This document shows, one piece after another, positions 8,063 to 16,082 of a stretch of 25,285 nt of DNA. Below the pieces are notes generated by a model, which ran no database searches, was not told where the DNA came from, and saw only the letters and a list, made by a program, of their open reading frames with translations. Source of the stretch: CAZAKO01 sp964546145 (GTDB taxonomy: Bacteria > Fidelibacterota > UBA2242). The stretch lies in NCBI GenBank assembly GCA_964546145.1, contig CAZJIU010000028.1, positions 1-25,285 on the forward strand. Direction: 5' to 3'. The position numbers were made by a program, and so were the translations under genes. The stretch's first letter is position 1; each line of letters begins with the position of its first letter.

Positions 8063-11000
8063 TTGATCCGCAAGGTACCCACTGAAATTGATTTTATTGC
8101 CCAGGAACATGAGATCCTGGACTTCTGGGAAAAGAATCAAATTTTTAGGAAATTGGTTGAGAAAAATGCCAGTAGCCCCAAATGGTCATTTTTGGACGGA
8201 CCGATAACTGCCAATAATCCCATGGGCGTGCACCATGCCTGGGGTCGTACTTATAAAGATGTCTTTCAACGCTATAAAGCGATGAACGGCTACCGAACCC
8301 GCTATCAGAATGGCTTTGACTGCCAGGGATTGTGGGTCGAGGTGGAAGTGGAAAAGGAGCTCGGATTTAAATCCAAAACTGATATCGAGAAATACGGGAT
8401 TGAGAAATTTGTCAATAAATGCAAAGAGCGGGTTACAAAATACTCACGCATCCAGACCGAGCAGTCAATTCGTCTGGGATATTGGATGGATTGGGAAAAT
8501 TCTTATTATACGATGTCGGATGAAAATAACTATACTATCTGGTTATTTTTAAAAAAGTGTCATGAGAATGGTTGGATATATAAAGGGCATGATGTAATGC
8601 CCTGGTGTACCCGCTGCGGGGCGGCGCTCTCCGAGCATGAAATTGCCACCGAGGGCTACCGCGAAATGACCCATCCCGGTATTACCGTCCGTTTCCCGAT
8701 TAATGGTCGCAATAATGAATATCTGCTGGTCTGGACGACGACACCCTGGACTTTAACCAGCAATACGGCAGCTGCTGTTCATCCGGAAAAAAATTATTTA
8801 AAGGTTAAACAGGGAGAATCAAGCTACTACCTGATTGAAGGCCGGCAAAACGAAGTGTTATCCGGTGATTTTGCGATCGTAGATACTCTGTTGGGTAAGG
8901 AGATGCTGAACTGGAGCTATCGTGGTCCTTTCGATGAGCTGAGTGCTCAGCGAAATATCAAACATATTGTAATCCCCTGGGAAGAGATTAGCGAAGCAGA
9001 GGGAACCGGCATCGTCCATATCGCTCCCGGTTGCGGTCAGGAAGATCATGAATTGGGAATCAAATATAATCTTGGCGTTCTGGCTCCACTGGATGAGTTT
9101 GGCAATTATATTGAAGGATTCGACTGGCTTACGGGTAAGAATGTCAGTAACGTGACTAATGAAATATTCAGAAATATCGAGGAAAAGGGCTATAAATACC
9201 GGCAGGATTCCTATAAACACCGCTATCCTGTCTGCTGGCGCCACGGAACCGAACTTGTTTTTCGCCTGGTTGATGAATGGTTTATCTCCATGGACGGTAT
9301 TCGTCAGGCAATGATGGAGGTAACCAGTAAAATCCGCTGGATACCCGATTACGGATTGCAGCACGAGCTCAACTGGCTGAAAAATATGCATGACTGGATG
9401 ATTTCCAAGAAGCGCTATTGGGGATTAGCCTTACCAATTTATGAGTGTAATACTTGCGGTAGCATTACCGTAATCGGCAGCAGGGAAGAATTAAAGGGGC
9501 GGGCAGTTGCCGGCTGGGAGGAATTTGAGGGTCATTCACCGCATCGCCCCTGGATTGATGCTGTTAAAATTAAGTGCCCGAAATGTGCAACTTCAGTGGC
9601 TCGCATCGAGGATGTCGGTAATCCCTGGCTGGATGCAGGCATTGTTCCTTTTTCGACGCTGCATTATACAACTGACCATAAATATTGGGAGGAGTGGTTC
9701 CCCGCCGAATTTATCTGTGAGAGTCTGCCAGGTCAGTTTCGCAACTGGTTCTATTCATTGCTGGCAATGAGCACGGTGCTGGAAAATCGCGAGCCATTCC
9801 GAGTAATTTTAGGGCACGCCCTGGTGAAAGATGAAAAAGGTCAGGATATGCATAAAAGCGCCGGCAACGCCATCTGGTTTGATGATGCTGCCGAAAAGAT
9901 CGGTGTTGATGTAATGCGCTGGCTGTATATTGATCATAATCCGATTAATAATCTGAATTTCGGATACAATATCGCCAAGGAATTTCGGAAACAGATGATT
10001 ACCCTGTGGAATTCTTACTCTTTCTTTGCTACCTATGCGGAATTAGATCACTATTCACCGACCATCCATCGGATTGATCGGCAGCAATTATCTGAGTTAG
10101 ACCGCTGGCTATTGGCCCGCCTGAATCTCCTGGTCAAACAGGTCCGGATTGAGTTTGATGACTATGTGCCTTCGCGGGCGATGCAAGGAATTGATGATTT
10201 TCTGGAGCTGCTTTCCAACTGGTACATTCGCCGCAGTCGGCGTCGCTTCTGGAAGTCGGAAGATGATTCCGATAAATGGGCTGCTTACCAGACACTGTAT
10301 ACTGCTTTAAAAACTTTAATTCAGATTCTGGCACCGGTTATACCATTCATTACCGAGGTGATCTATCAGAATTTGGTCCGCGGTTTGGAAGATGATGCGC
10401 CAATGAGCATTCATCTGAATGACTATCCGGTCTGCGATCAGGGAATGATTGATGAAACATTAATGACGAAGATTGACACAGTAATTAAGCTCGTAAGTAT
10501 GGGACGTGCCGCACGCAATAAAGTCAATCTAAAAATTCGCCAGCCGCTGCGAAAATTGCTGGTCAAATTAACGGCTGAGACTGAAGCCCGGGCTTTATCC
10601 GAGTTGCAGGATCAGATTTTGGAAGAATTAAATATTAAGGAAATTGAATTTATTGCCGATGACAGTGCTTTGGTCTCTTATCTGGTGAAACCTAATTTAG
10701 CTGTGCTGGGTGCGAAATATGGTAGGCAGCTGAATGAAATCAGGGAAATAATCCGCCAGCTACCGGCAGCTGAAGTTGCCCACAAAATTGAAAAGGGTGG
10801 TACCTGGGAAATAAACCTCATGGAGCAGAAGATATTCCTTGGAACTGAAGATTTAATCATTGAGCACCAGGATGCCGCGGGTTACTCACTCATTTTTGAC
10901 AATGATTGTACCGTAGCCCTTGATACCACAATTACACCGGAGTTAAAGAAAGAGGGCCTGGTTCGCGATTTTATTCGTCATATTCAGACGATTCGTAAAG

Positions 11001-11209
11001 AGGCTGATTTCCAGGTTGAGGATCGGATTAACGTTGCAGTGGCTTCTGCCTCGGCTTTTTTCAACGCAGCACTTCAGGAAAACTTAGATTATTTCAAACA
11101 TGAGACCCTGGCGGTCAAAGTGGAATTTGATTTCATACCTGGTGAAGTTGACCGAGAGCTGAATATTGATGGAAATAAAATTAGTGTTTCTATCAGTCGT
11201 ATTCACTAA
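8063..11209 (+). CDS. ileS: Isoleucyl-tRNA synthetase, divergent signature motifs
   Basis: The 1,048-residue class I enzyme charges tRNA-Ile. Its length and overall plan match the longer, Thermus-like/type 2 IleS group. The editing (CP1) domain is intact, with TTTPWTL at about 225 and GTGIVH at 314. Two zinc-type Cys pairs are seen in the second half (C462, C465 with C505, C508), and another pair at C182/C185. Both ATP-site signatures are altered: the HIGH position reads GVHH (about 55-58, followed by AWGR) and KMSKS reads DMHKS (595-599). The anticodon-binding region contains SNWYIRRSRRRFW, typical of this group. The start is TTG, chosen for the AGGAGG nine bases upstream. It is followed after 22 bp by the zinc-finger gene, probably in one transcript. 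IleS is the best call; no second ileS is seen in the window. Confidence 0.92.
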   Translation: MIRKVPTEIDFIAQEHEILDFWEKNQIFRKLVEKNASSPKWSFLDGPITANNPMGVHHAWGRTYKDVFQRYKAMNGYRTRYQNGFDCQGLWVEVEVEKELGFKSKTDIEKYGIEKFVNKCKERVTKYSRIQTEQSIRLGYWMDWENSYYTMSDENNYTIWLFLKKCHENGWIYKGHDVMPWCTRCGAALSEHEIATEGYREMTHPGITVRFPINGRNNEYLLVWTTTPWTLTSNTAAAVHPEKNYLKVKQGESSYYLIEGRQNEVLSGDFAIVDTLLGKEMLNWSYRGPFDELSAQRNIKHIVIPWEEISEAEGTGIVHIAPGCGQEDHELGIKYNLGVLAPLDEFGNYIEGFDWLTGKNVSNVTNEIFRNIEEKGYKYRQDSYKHRYPVCWRHGTELVFRLVDEWFISMDGIRQAMMEVTSKIRWIPDYGLQHELNWLKNMHDWMISKKRYWGLALPIYECNTCGSITVIGSREELKGRAVAGWEEFEGHSPHRPWIDAVKIKCPKCATSVARIEDVGNPWLDAGIVPFSTLHYTTDHKYWEEWFPAEFICESLPGQFRNWFYSLLAMSTVLENREPFRVILGHALVKDEKGQDMHKSAGNAIWFDDAAEKIGVDVMRWLYIDHNPINNLNFGYNIAKEFRKQMITLWNSYSFFATYAELDHYSPTIHRIDRQQLSELDRWLLARLNLLVKQVRIEFDDYVPSRAMQGIDDFLELLSNWYIRRSRRRFWKSEDDSDKWAAYQTLYTALKTLIQILAPVIPFITEVIYQNLVRGLEDDAPMSIHLNDYPVCDQGMIDETLMTKIDTVIKLVSMGRAARNKVNLKIRQPLRKLLVKLTAETEARALSELQDQILEELNIKEIEFIADDSALVSYLVKPNLAVLGAKYGRQLNEIREIIRQLPAAEVAHKIEKGGTWEINLMEQKIFLGTEDLIIEHQDAAGYSLIFDNDCTVALDTTITPELKKEGLVRDFIRHIQTIRKEADFQVEDRINVAVASASAFFNAALQENLDYFKHETLAVKVEFDFIPGEVDRELNIDGNKISVSISRIH

Positions 11210-11231
11210 ATTCCAATAGGAGGATAAGACA

Positions 11232-11630
11232 ATGAAAGCGAAGACATTAAAAACTAAATGGAGCGCAGAAGAGCTTGATTATTTTAAAGATCTTATCCTA
11301 AAAAAGCGCGAGGACAGCCTAAAAGAGATCAAACGTCTCGAAAATATTACCATGAGCGACGAAACGATGCAAAACAATCCGGTGCTGGATTCAACCTATG
11401 CCTATCATATGGCGGATGTTGGTACCGATTCCCAGGAGCGCGAAAAAGCCTTTTTGTGGTTGTCCCGTGAGAATAAATATTTATCCTATCTGAATTCAGC
11501 ATTAGAGCGAATTAAGAATGGCGAGTTCGGTATCTGTATCGAATGCGGCCAACAGATTCCTAAGGAACGATTGGAAGAGGTTCCCCATACCCAGCATTGC
11601 GTTGCCTGTAAAACCAAAGTGAAAAAATAA
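11232..11630 (+). CDS. DksA/TraR family C4-type zinc-finger protein
   Basis: The 132-residue protein has a basic N-terminus, a long helical, probably coiled-coil stretch, and a C-terminal four-Cys zinc finger: C102 and C105 in CIECG, C123 and C126 in CVACK, with the family signature GEFGICIECG just before. DksA/TraR proteins reach into the RNA polymerase secondary channel, and some act with ppGpp on stable RNA promoters. The Asp-rich tip of E. coli DksA (DxxDxA) is not plainly conserved here; the equivalent stretch reads DVGTDSQERE. This is why I call the family rather than DksA itself. AGGAGG at 11218-11223 sits eight bases before the ATG. The gene is 22 bp downstream of ileS, an adjacency seen in other bacteria where lspA often comes next; lspA is absent here. 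Confidence 0.85.
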   Translation: MKAKTLKTKWSAEELDYFKDLILKKREDSLKEIKRLENITMSDETMQNNPVLDSTYAYHMADVGTDSQEREKAFLWLSRENKYLSYLNSALERIKNGEFGICIECGQQIPKERLEEVPHTQHCVACKTKVKK

Positions 11631-11704
11631 TTCAACTCCTTTGGCCTCGGTTTATGCAATTTATTGGTTAATATTGTTCTGGCATATCAGCCATGAAGTC
11701 ATTT

Positions 11705-11797
11705 ATCACTAGATGAATAGTGATTAACGGAGACTGGCACGAGATAAGTAAGTTACATATAACTCCACTTGCCAATCTCTATTCATTAAGGAGATTG
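11705..11797 (+). ncRNA. Hairpin-rich leader before the pseudouridine synthase gene
   Basis: The 230-bp gap 11631-11860 has no recognised gene but carries stacked hairpins. ATCACTA/TAGTGAT (11705-11724) is a perfect 7-bp stem with a 6-base loop. GAGACTGGCA (11730-11739) pairs with TGCCAATCTC (11770-11779) with one C-A mismatch, and encloses AGTTA-CATA-TAACT (11751-11764). CAATCTC (11773-11779) can instead pair with GAGATTG (11791-11797), so the last two stems exclude each other, as in attenuators and riboswitches. No known RNA family is recognised, and regulation is inference. Confidence 0.35.
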
Positions 11798-11811
11798 AGT
11801 AAATCCGGTTG

Positions 11812-11859
11812 ATGCAAATTACATGGATTAAACAGAATAGCGGTATTAATTGGCCATAG
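11812..11859 (+). other. Possible 15-codon leader peptide
   Basis: ATG at 11812 opens a 15-codon frame (MQITWIKQNSGINWP) whose TAG ends one base before the ATG of the pseudouridine synthase, which itself lacks a clear ribosome binding site. This would permit translational coupling. The only purine-rich site, AAGGAG at 11788-11793, is 18 bases away, longer than usual. It may be chance. Confidence 0.2.
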
Positions 11860-11860
11860 A

Positions 11861-12844
11861 ATGAGTGAATTAGCACCAGATCAAATCAATTATTATCGTG
11901 TGACTGAAAATTGCAGCGCGCGACTAGACCTCTATTTAGCTCAAAAAATTAAATCGGCTTCCCGTTCTAAGATCAGCCAGTGGATTCGTGAGGGATATGT
12001 TTTGGTAAATGAGCAGGACGGAAAACCCAGTTCACTATTAAAGCTTGGTGATTTAATTGCGGTCCGGGTACCTTTGCCGGAGCCAGCTCAGATTCAGCCT
12101 ATCCAGATGAACCTGACCATTCTGTATGAGGATGATCATTATCTGGCGCTGAACAAACCGAAAGGATTGGTAGTTCATCCGGGTGCAGGTAATCTTCAGG
12201 GCACGTTGGTGAGTGGACTATTGTATTATACCGACCGGCTCAGTACTCTTGGCGGGATTCACCGCCCTGGTTTAGTGCATCGCCTGGATAAGGACACCAC
12301 CGGAGTAATAATTATTGCGAAAAATGATGAAGCCCATTGGAAGTTGGGAAAATTATTCAGTGAACGTAAAGTGTACAAAGAGTATCGTGCCCTGATCTGG
12401 GGAACTCCCGAACCAACCGCAGGAGTCATCGAGCGGGCTATCGGGCGCAGTCCGGTCAATCGGCAGAAATTCATTGTAACTGCCAATGGAAAATCTGCTT
12501 GTACTCGGTATGCTGTCTTAAGGTCCACTCCGATTATTACGGAATTGAAGGCAATCTTAGAAACTGGGCGCACGCACCAGATCCGCATTCACTTAAGTTA
12601 TTTGGGGCATCCGGTGGTTGGCGACCCATTGTATGGTGGCAAAAGTCGCTCATTGACTAATCTGGCTAAAAAATACCGGGATTTGGGCAAACTGATTCTT
12701 GCCCAAATTGATCGTCAGCTGCTCCATGCCTATTGTCTACGATTCCTCCACCCTATAATAGAGGAAGAGATTGAAATTACGGCACCCATACCGGAGGATT
12801 TTAAAGCAGTCCAAAGTCTGTTGTGGAACGGTGAGTTGGTTTAA
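11861..12844 (+). CDS. rluD: RluA/RluD-family 23S rRNA pseudouridine synthase
   Basis: The 327-residue protein isomerises uridines to pseudouridine in structured RNA, in RluD most often in helix 69 of 23S rRNA. An S4 RNA-binding domain occupies about residues 15-75, followed by the catalytic domain with LNKPKGLVVHPG and the signature HRLDKDTTG, in which Asp143 is the catalytic aspartate. The later RTHQIRIHL motif is also present. Length suits RluD/RluC. The ATG follows a structured non-coding region and has no clear Shine-Dalgarno sequence. Its stop overlaps the next ATG by one base (TAATG), indicating coupled translation with the Xer gene. The exact target uridines, and so the choice between RluD and its paralogues, are inferred. 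Confidence 0.88.
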   Translation: MSELAPDQINYYRVTENCSARLDLYLAQKIKSASRSKISQWIREGYVLVNEQDGKPSSLLKLGDLIAVRVPLPEPAQIQPIQMNLTILYEDDHYLALNKPKGLVVHPGAGNLQGTLVSGLLYYTDRLSTLGGIHRPGLVHRLDKDTTGVIIIAKNDEAHWKLGKLFSERKVYKEYRALIWGTPEPTAGVIERAIGRSPVNRQKFIVTANGKSACTRYAVLRSTPIITELKAILETGRTHQIRIHLSYLGHPVVGDPLYGGKSRSLTNLAKKYRDLGKLILAQIDRQLLHAYCLRFLHPIIEEEIEITAPIPEDFKAVQSLLWNGELV

Positions 12845-13749
12845 TGCATATAAATGAAGCTCTGGAACAATTTACGAATTACATTCAGCGGGAACGGGGC
12901 TACTCCTTACATACTGTAGAAGCATATCACCGGGATTTGCAACAATTTGCCGATTTTTATGCGGAATATGCCAACATCACTCCTTTAGAAGTTACGCTGA
13001 TTAATAAAACCGGCATTCGCCATTATCTGGGCATGCTGTCCGAAAACGGTCTGGAGATGTCTTCAATCACACGTAAGCTGGCAGCGCTGAAAGCCTTTTT
13101 CAAGTACCTGGCAAGACAGGAAGTGATTACCTCTAATCCGGCATCTTTAGTAAAATCGCCCAAGACCAAAAAGCGACTGCCGATTGTGCTTTCCGAAGAG
13201 CAGATGATTCGTTTATTGGACGAGACGGGCGCTGACAGTTTTGTTGCAGTACGGAATAGAGCGATCCTCGAATTATTCTACAGTGCGGGTATCCGTTTAG
13301 GGGAGCTGCTGACATTGAATATCGGCGATGTCAATTTTAATCGGTTGACCATGCGGGTATTTGGCAAAGGCGCAAAAGAGCGCATCATTCCCTTCGGTAA
13401 GCAAGCCGAAAAAGTTTTACGCGAATATTTGAACAGGCGCCGAGATAAATTTGGGAAAATTGCGCTTGATAGCCCACTTTTTGTTAGCCGTCAGGGCAGC
13501 CGAATTGCCCGCCCGACTATTCAAAAGATGGTTGCCAAATTACTCCACACCGTCTCCGAACAAAAACATTTAAGTCCGCATGTGCTGCGCCATTCATTTG
13601 CATCGCATCTGCTGGATCGCGGGGCCGATTTGAATGCGATCCGGGACTTGCTGGGACACAGCAGTCTCTCGACAACACAATTATATACCCATATTGAAAT
13701 CGAAAAAATGAAAGATATTTACAAACAAGCTCATCCTCATGCAGAGTAA
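12844..13749 (+). CDS. xerC: Xer-type site-specific tyrosine recombinase (XerC/XerD)
   Basis: The 301-residue protein has the two-domain Xer plan: a SAM-like N-terminal core-binding domain (about 1-95) and the catalytic domain. All active-site residues are found: Arg151 in GIRLGEL, Lys175 in GKGAKER, His246 and Arg249 in HVLRHSFA, His272 in LLGHSS, and the nucleophile Tyr281 in YTH. Xer enzymes resolve chromosome dimers at dif during division. Length and the continuous housekeeping operon argue against a phage or integron integrase. Sequence alone does not decide between XerC and XerD. The gene overlaps rluD by one base and lies 20 bp before the hibernation factor gene, with an AGAAGGAGA ribosome site in between. 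No dif-like site was recognised. Confidence 0.88.
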   Translation: MHINEALEQFTNYIQRERGYSLHTVEAYHRDLQQFADFYAEYANITPLEVTLINKTGIRHYLGMLSENGLEMSSITRKLAALKAFFKYLARQEVITSNPASLVKSPKTKKRLPIVLSEEQMIRLLDETGADSFVAVRNRAILELFYSAGIRLGELLTLNIGDVNFNRLTMRVFGKGAKERIIPFGKQAEKVLREYLNRRRDKFGKIALDSPLFVSRQGSRIARPTIQKMVAKLLHTVSEQKHLSPHVLRHSFASHLLDRGADLNAIRDLLGHSSLSTTQLYTHIEIEKMKDIYKQAHPHAE

Positions 13750-13769
13750 TTAATTAGAAGGAGAATATT

Positions 13770-14057
13770 ATGAATATTGAGATCACCGCAAGGCATTATG
13801 AAGCTTCCGAAAGAATAAAGAACTATCTAACTGAAGAAATGAAAAAGATAGAGATGTTCGATCATCTGATTAGTAGTTGTAAAATAATCCTGGAAAAGTC
13901 CAAAGAGGGTGAGATGACCGAAATAACTTTACATGCTTTGGGTAAAGATCTGGTTAGTGCCGAAACGAGTGACGATATGATAAAATCTATTGATCTAGCG
14001 GTTGCCAAGATGGAACGCCAGCTAAAACGTTTTAAAGAAAAGAGGTATGCTCACTGA
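13770..14057 (+). CDS. hpf: Ribosome hibernation promoting factor, short form
   Basis: The 95-residue product matches the HPF/RaiA (YfiA) fold: N-terminal MNIEITARHYEAS strand and helix start, a central ITLHALGKDLVSAE beta-strand pair, and a C-terminal DLAVAKMERQLKRFKEK helix. These proteins bind the small-subunit decoding centre and silence ribosomes in stationary phase. At 95 residues it lacks the C-terminal dimerisation domain of long HPF. The ATG has AGAAGGAGA upstream. Its TGA overlaps the hprK ATG by one base (TGATG). Linking hpf to hprK resembles the proteobacterial rpoN-hpf-ptsN-hprK-rapZ cluster, here without rpoN or ptsN and with a Xer gene upstream. Confidence 0.92.
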   Translation: MNIEITARHYEASERIKNYLTEEMKKIEMFDHLISSCKIILEKSKEGEMTEITLHALGKDLVSAETSDDMIKSIDLAVAKMERQLKRFKEKRYAH

Positions 14058-15037
14058 TGCAGGAACTATTAACTGTCGGTAAAGTCTTCTGGGACAACCG
14101 GCGCAAGTTTAAATTACGACGAGTTAATGATGATGTTGGCCTTGAACGGGTGGTTACATCCTCGAATTTGAATCGCCCGGGACTAGAATTAACCGGCTTC
14201 TGGAGCTATTTTGATCGGGACAGGATCCAGCTGATTGGTCTCAAAGAACATAAGTTCCTTATGACCCTGAGTGAAGAGCAGAGAATTAATGTTCTGAAAA
14301 AATTGTACGTATCTGGGGTACCGGCAATTATCTTTGCCCACAGTGTAAAACCACCGGAACCCACTGTCGAATATGCCCGGAAAAACCGGCTATCCTTGTT
14401 GGTTACGAAAATGCTGACCAGTAATTTGATGAGCCAGTTAATGGATTATCTGGACTGGAATCTGGCACCCTCTACAATTGTGCACGGCTCACTGGTTGAT
14501 GTTTATGGAGTGGGAGTTTTACTAACCGGTCGCAGTGGAATTGGTAAGAGCGAGGTTGCTTTGGACCTGGTGGAGCGCGGACATCGGTTAGTTGCCGATG
14601 ATATTGTCAAAATCATCCGCCGCGCTGACAATGTCATTATTGGTACCCAGAATGAATTTCTGGAACATCATATGGAGGTCCGGGGGCTGGGGATTATTGA
14701 TATTAGGAATTTATTCGGGATCCAGGCAGTCCGCCAGCAGAAGCGGCTGGAGATTCAGGTTGAACTGGTCGAGTGGTCTGAGAATATAAGTTACGAGCGT
14801 ATCGGAGCCGAGGAAAAATATGTGAAAATTTTAGAGGTCAATGTGCCGCTGATAAAACTCCCGATCTATCCCGGTAAAAATATTACCGTGATTATCGAAG
14901 TGATTGCGATGAATCATCTGCTAAAATACATGGGCAAAAATACTGCCCGCGAATTCGAGAAAAGATTAGCTGCCAGAATTAGGAAAAAATCAGATAAGTC
15001 ATTTATTGAACGATACCTTCAAAGAGATTTCGAATAA
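14057..15037 (+). CDS. hprK: HPr kinase/phosphorylase
   Basis: The 326-residue bifunctional enzyme phosphorylates and dephosphorylates a serine of HPr, linking carbon status to gene regulation. The N-terminal domain (about 1-130) is the DRTGG-like region; the C-terminal kinase domain carries His143 in VHGSLV, the P-loop GRSGIGKS (158-165), the VADD motif that follows it, and the K/P signature EVRGLGIIDIRNLFG. All key residues are present, so it should be active. Length is standard. It overlaps hpf by one base and is followed after 15 bp by the nucleotidyltransferase gene. No ptsH or other PTS gene is in the window, so whether the partner is HPr, an NPr-like protein or something else is open. 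Confidence 0.95.
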   Translation: MQELLTVGKVFWDNRRKFKLRRVNDDVGLERVVTSSNLNRPGLELTGFWSYFDRDRIQLIGLKEHKFLMTLSEEQRINVLKKLYVSGVPAIIFAHSVKPPEPTVEYARKNRLSLLVTKMLTSNLMSQLMDYLDWNLAPSTIVHGSLVDVYGVGVLLTGRSGIGKSEVALDLVERGHRLVADDIVKIIRRADNVIIGTQNEFLEHHMEVRGLGIIDIRNLFGIQAVRQQKRLEIQVELVEWSENISYERIGAEEKYVKILEVNVPLIKLPIYPGKNITVIIEVIAMNHLLKYMGKNTAREFEKRLAARIRKKSDKSFIERYLQRDFE

Positions 15038-15040
15038 TTC

Positions 15041-15045
15041 AGGAG
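15041..15045 (+). promoter_or_regulatory. Shine-Dalgarno AGGAG deciding between two adjacent ATGs
   Basis: AGGAG is seven bases before the ATG at 15053 and only four before the in-frame ATG at 15050, so the second is the more likely start. Confidence 0.6.
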
Positions 15046-15052
15046 TTATATG

Positions 15053-15985
15053 ATGAAAGTAATTATCCCTGCAGCTGGTGTTGGCAACCGGCTGCGTCCT
15101 CTTACCATAACCAAACCCAAACCGCTGCTACCGGTAGCTAACAAGCCAATTATCGGTCATATTCTCGATCGAGTTTTTCGGCTCGAGGTTGATGAGATTA
15201 CAATAATCATTGGTCATCATGGTGAGCAGCTCGAAAATTATATTGTCGACAATTATCCGGCTATTGTTAAATTTGTTGAACAGGAGGAACCAAAGGGGCT
15301 CGGTCATGCCATCGAGCTAGGTTTGGAAGAGCGCGATAAACCGGTCCTAATTATCTTAGGGGACACGATTCTGGATTTAGATTTTGCGCGTTTCATCGGT
15401 CATCGCGAGAATGTCATTGGGGTAATGGAGGTTGAAAATTCGCGTCTTTATGGAATTGTCGAGACCGAGGGCTATCAGGTTAAACAAGTTATTGAAAAAC
15501 CAGAGCATTCGCAGAGCAATCTGGGAATCGCCGGAATTTACCTGATCCAGCATGAATTTCTCCTCAAGAAAGCGATTCGGCAGCTGTTTGAAAAAGAGAT
15601 CACAACTAAAAATGAATATCAACTGACAGATGCTCTGCAAGTGCTATTGGAATGGAACGAACCGATTGTGGTCGAAAAAATTCAGACCTGCTATGACTGT
15701 GGTACCCGTGAAACGCTCCTGGATACTAATCGTCATCTGCTGGAAAAACTCGCTCCCCCGAGAGTTAAGTATCCTGAGAGCGTGATCATTCCACCGGTTT
15801 TCATTCATCCTGGGGCCGTAATCATTCGTAGTATCATCGGGCCTTATGTCAGTATTGGGCAGGGGGTAACGGTAGAAGAATCGCTTTTACAGGATATGAT
15901 TATTGATGAGAATAGTACTGTGCGACGGACGAATCTGTCAAAAAGTATCATTGGTGGGAATACTGAGTTAACCGGCATTGGTTAG
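15053..15985 (+). CDS. Sugar nucleotidyltransferase (glucose-1-phosphate thymidylyl/uridylyl type)
   Basis: The 310-residue protein has the nucleotidyltransferase signature PAAGVGNRLRPLT followed by TKPKPLLPVANKPI, the nucleotide-binding loop and catalytic region of the RmlA/GlmU/GCD1 family. LGDTILD holds the metal-binding aspartate, and VIEKP is typical of sugar-phosphate binding. The final ~60 residues (from about 245) form a short left-handed beta-helix of hexapeptide repeats, as in bacterial G1P thymidylyltransferase-like and GDP-mannose pyrophosphorylase-like enzymes. It would make an activated sugar (dTDP-, UDP- or GDP-linked) for envelope polysaccharide, but the base and sugar are not clear. 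It is the last gene of the rluD-xer-hpf-hprK run. A start at 15050 would add one Met. Confidence 0.82.
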   Translation: MKVIIPAAGVGNRLRPLTITKPKPLLPVANKPIIGHILDRVFRLEVDEITIIIGHHGEQLENYIVDNYPAIVKFVEQEEPKGLGHAIELGLEERDKPVLIILGDTILDLDFARFIGHRENVIGVMEVENSRLYGIVETEGYQVKQVIEKPEHSQSNLGIAGIYLIQHEFLLKKAIRQLFEKEITTKNEYQLTDALQVLLEWNEPIVVEKIQTCYDCGTRETLLDTNRHLLEKLAPPRVKYPESVIIPPVFIHPGAVIIRSIIGPYVSIGQGVTVEESLLQDMIIDENSTVRRTNLSKSIIGGNTELTGIG

Positions 15986-16023
15986 TAGCTTGACTTGGGC
16001 GAGGGGGTTTCTGAGAATTTAAG

Positions 16024-16052
16024 TTGATTTTATAAGTGGTGTACATTATGTT
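16024..16052 (+). promoter_or_regulatory. Weak candidate promoter before metK
   Basis: TTGATT (16024-16029) and TATGTT (16047-16052) are 17 bases apart in the 97-bp gap before metK. Both hexamers deviate from consensus at two positions. No SAM-sensing riboswitch is recognised in this leader. Confidence 0.25.
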
Positions 16053-16082
16053 AATCCAGTTTAAATTGAGGAAGAGGACAAG

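Noticed and set aside
11631..11860. Decayed lspA or a small hydrophobic protein
   Set aside because: The open frames are under 35 codons, have no convincing start, and none shows lspA motifs.
12844..13749. Tyrosine recombinase as sign of a mobile element
   Set aside because: It overlaps housekeeping genes on both sides, has Xer length and motifs, and there are no attachment-site repeats or tRNA nearby.
15986..16082. Possible SAM riboswitch before metK
   Set aside because: The leader is only 97 bp, and none of the conserved cores of known SAM riboswitches or a terminator/antiterminator pair could be seen.
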